DNA of 20,578 nucleotides, taken from IMG/VR virus record IMGVR_UViG_3300043773_001154, positions 1 to 20,578 of that record; one strand, 5' to 3'. A program made the translations under genes and the position numbers. The notes under the pieces are model-generated. The model was not told the origin of the DNA, made no database searches, and saw only the letters and a list, made by a program, of their open reading frames with translations. This DNA is from a virus. This document shows positions 19,936-20,578 of the stretch, piece by piece (positions within the stretch are counted from its first letter, which is position 1; each line of letters begins with the position of its first letter).

Positions 19936-20578
19936 TCAGCTTGCCTCGGTAACAGAGCGGAATGCTTGATAGGCTTCTAGCTTCACCATACGGAGCTTAG
20001 GACGGCCCTTGGTGGGTACGAACTTTAGCTGCATCCCATAGGCGCGGATGTTGCCAATGCGGCCACGGACAGAGCTATCCTCGCCAATAGGCAGGTCTTC
20101 CTCAAGGCTTTCAGCCAATGAGTACATCGGGGCTTCCTTATCGATGTTTTCGGAAATCATGGTGATGTCCGCATCGCTAGGCTCATACTCAGAGCTTTCA
20201 ACGTGAACCTCGTAGGAATTGAAGCTCTTGCGGCCAACGTCGTCAAAGACATACTGGCGGGTAACTACCTCTGACTCAATCGGGTACGGGATAGAGTCGC
20301 CGCCGGGAACCGTGTAAATGTAGTCGAATCCATCCACACGCTCATCAATGGTATGCACGCCACCAAAGCGGTTGACGGCATAGAGCTTGTTGATGCCGCC
20401 AGCCCCAGACACGATGAGGTTGCTAATATCCCAGCCCTCTTGGTCGATGATGTCCAAACTCTCCCAGCCCTGATTCAACAGGTTGTAGACGAGGATGGCA
20501 TTGTTGCGCGGACTGTTATCTAGTGGTACTGCAATCCAATAGCGATTGTCGTGGTAGATCGCTACAGCGTTGTGGGCG
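19936..20578 (-). CDS. Tail protein, probable tail nozzle/tubular protein B-like, C-terminal part
   Basis: The reading frame is open to the right edge, so the 5' end lies outside the window; the last 214 residues are visible. The first visible part, NRYWIAVPLDNSPRNNAILV, followed by YNLLNQGWESLDI, reads like repeated beta-propeller or nozzle strands (a short W/Y-rich strand, a Pro-Leu-Asp turn, then a strand). This is common in podovirus tail-nozzle proteins such as tail tubular protein B. Later segments are beta-rich and acidic. Being directly upstream of three ejection-type genes is the T7-like order (tubular B, then internal virion proteins). A TTG at 20478 could act as a start, but the frame continues through it with the same style of sequence. 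The identity as nozzle is an inference. Confidence 0.6.
   Translation of the reverse strand, partial: AHNAVAIYHDNRYWIAVPLDNSPRNNAILVYNLLNQGWESLDIIDQEGWDISNLIVSGAGGINKLYAVNRFGGVHTIDERVDGFDYIYTVPGGDSIPYPIESEVVTRQYVFDDVGRKSFNSYEVHVESSEYEPSDADITMISENIDKEAPMYSLAESLEEDLPIGEDSSVRGRIGNIRAYGMQLKFVPTKGRPKLRMVKLEAYQAFRSVTEAS

Noticed and set aside
20476-20478. TTG as true start of the right-edge tail gene
   Set aside because: The frame continues upstream to the window edge with the same strand-rich protein character, so the gene is truncated by the window.

Overview
The window is part of the genome of a tailed double-stranded DNA bacteriophage. A terminase large subunit and a probable small subunit lie at the left end. 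A long, tightly overlapped plus-strand block of DNA-metabolism genes fills the middle, and minus-strand virion genes fill the right. The virion genes run from a tail-nozzle-like protein to three large Ala/Gln/Gly-rich proteins of the internal virion (DNA ejection) type. That order suggests a short-tailed phage (podovirus morphology); this is inference. The host cannot be read from the sequence. Many starts have only an A-rich stretch upstream, while a few have very strong Shine-Dalgarno sites.

Layout. (1) 1-1435, minus: terminase module, TerS-like gene, a 54-codon membrane-type mini-gene, then TerL running off the left edge. (2) 1436-2041: about 600 bp without a convincing gene, between divergent operons, rich in short repeats. 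(3) 2042-3710, plus: lytic transglycosylase, three conserved phage proteins including a GP88-family protein, and a 31-aa micro-ORF, closed by a strong intrinsic terminator at 3714-3741. (4) 3742-4077: repeat-bearing, AT-rich region just before the replication genes, a candidate origin or early control region. (5) 4078-12385, plus: two putative winged-helix proteins, SSB-like protein with an acidic tip, a one-helix membrane microprotein, RecB-like PD-(D/E)XK exonuclease, a tandem cluster of small coiled-coil proteins, a second PD-(D/E)XK protein, DnaB-type helicase, two HNH proteins, a SWIM-type zinc protein and a calcineurin-like phosphoesterase. No DNA polymerase, primase or phage RNA polymerase is visible here. 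(6) 12382-20578, minus: three ejection-type proteins (628, 433 and 989 aa in transcription order) below a tail protein entering from the right edge. A two-gene accessory cassette, a PAPS-reductase/ATP-pyrophosphatase-family protein coupled to a small SET-domain protein, sits between the first and second ejection genes.

Working together: the plus block would load a helicase, coat and process single-stranded DNA and recombine or repair genomes. The left and right minus blocks would package DNA and build the ejection apparatus. The SET/PAPS-family pair looks like an accessory (moron-like) insertion whose target is unknown. Other notable items are an in-register 11-residue repeat array in the 628-aa protein, a scattered family of five small proteins with a shared core motif, a ribosome-binding-site module encoding conserved C-termini, hairpins directly before several late-gene starts, and a duplicated TerL start flanking a mini-gene.
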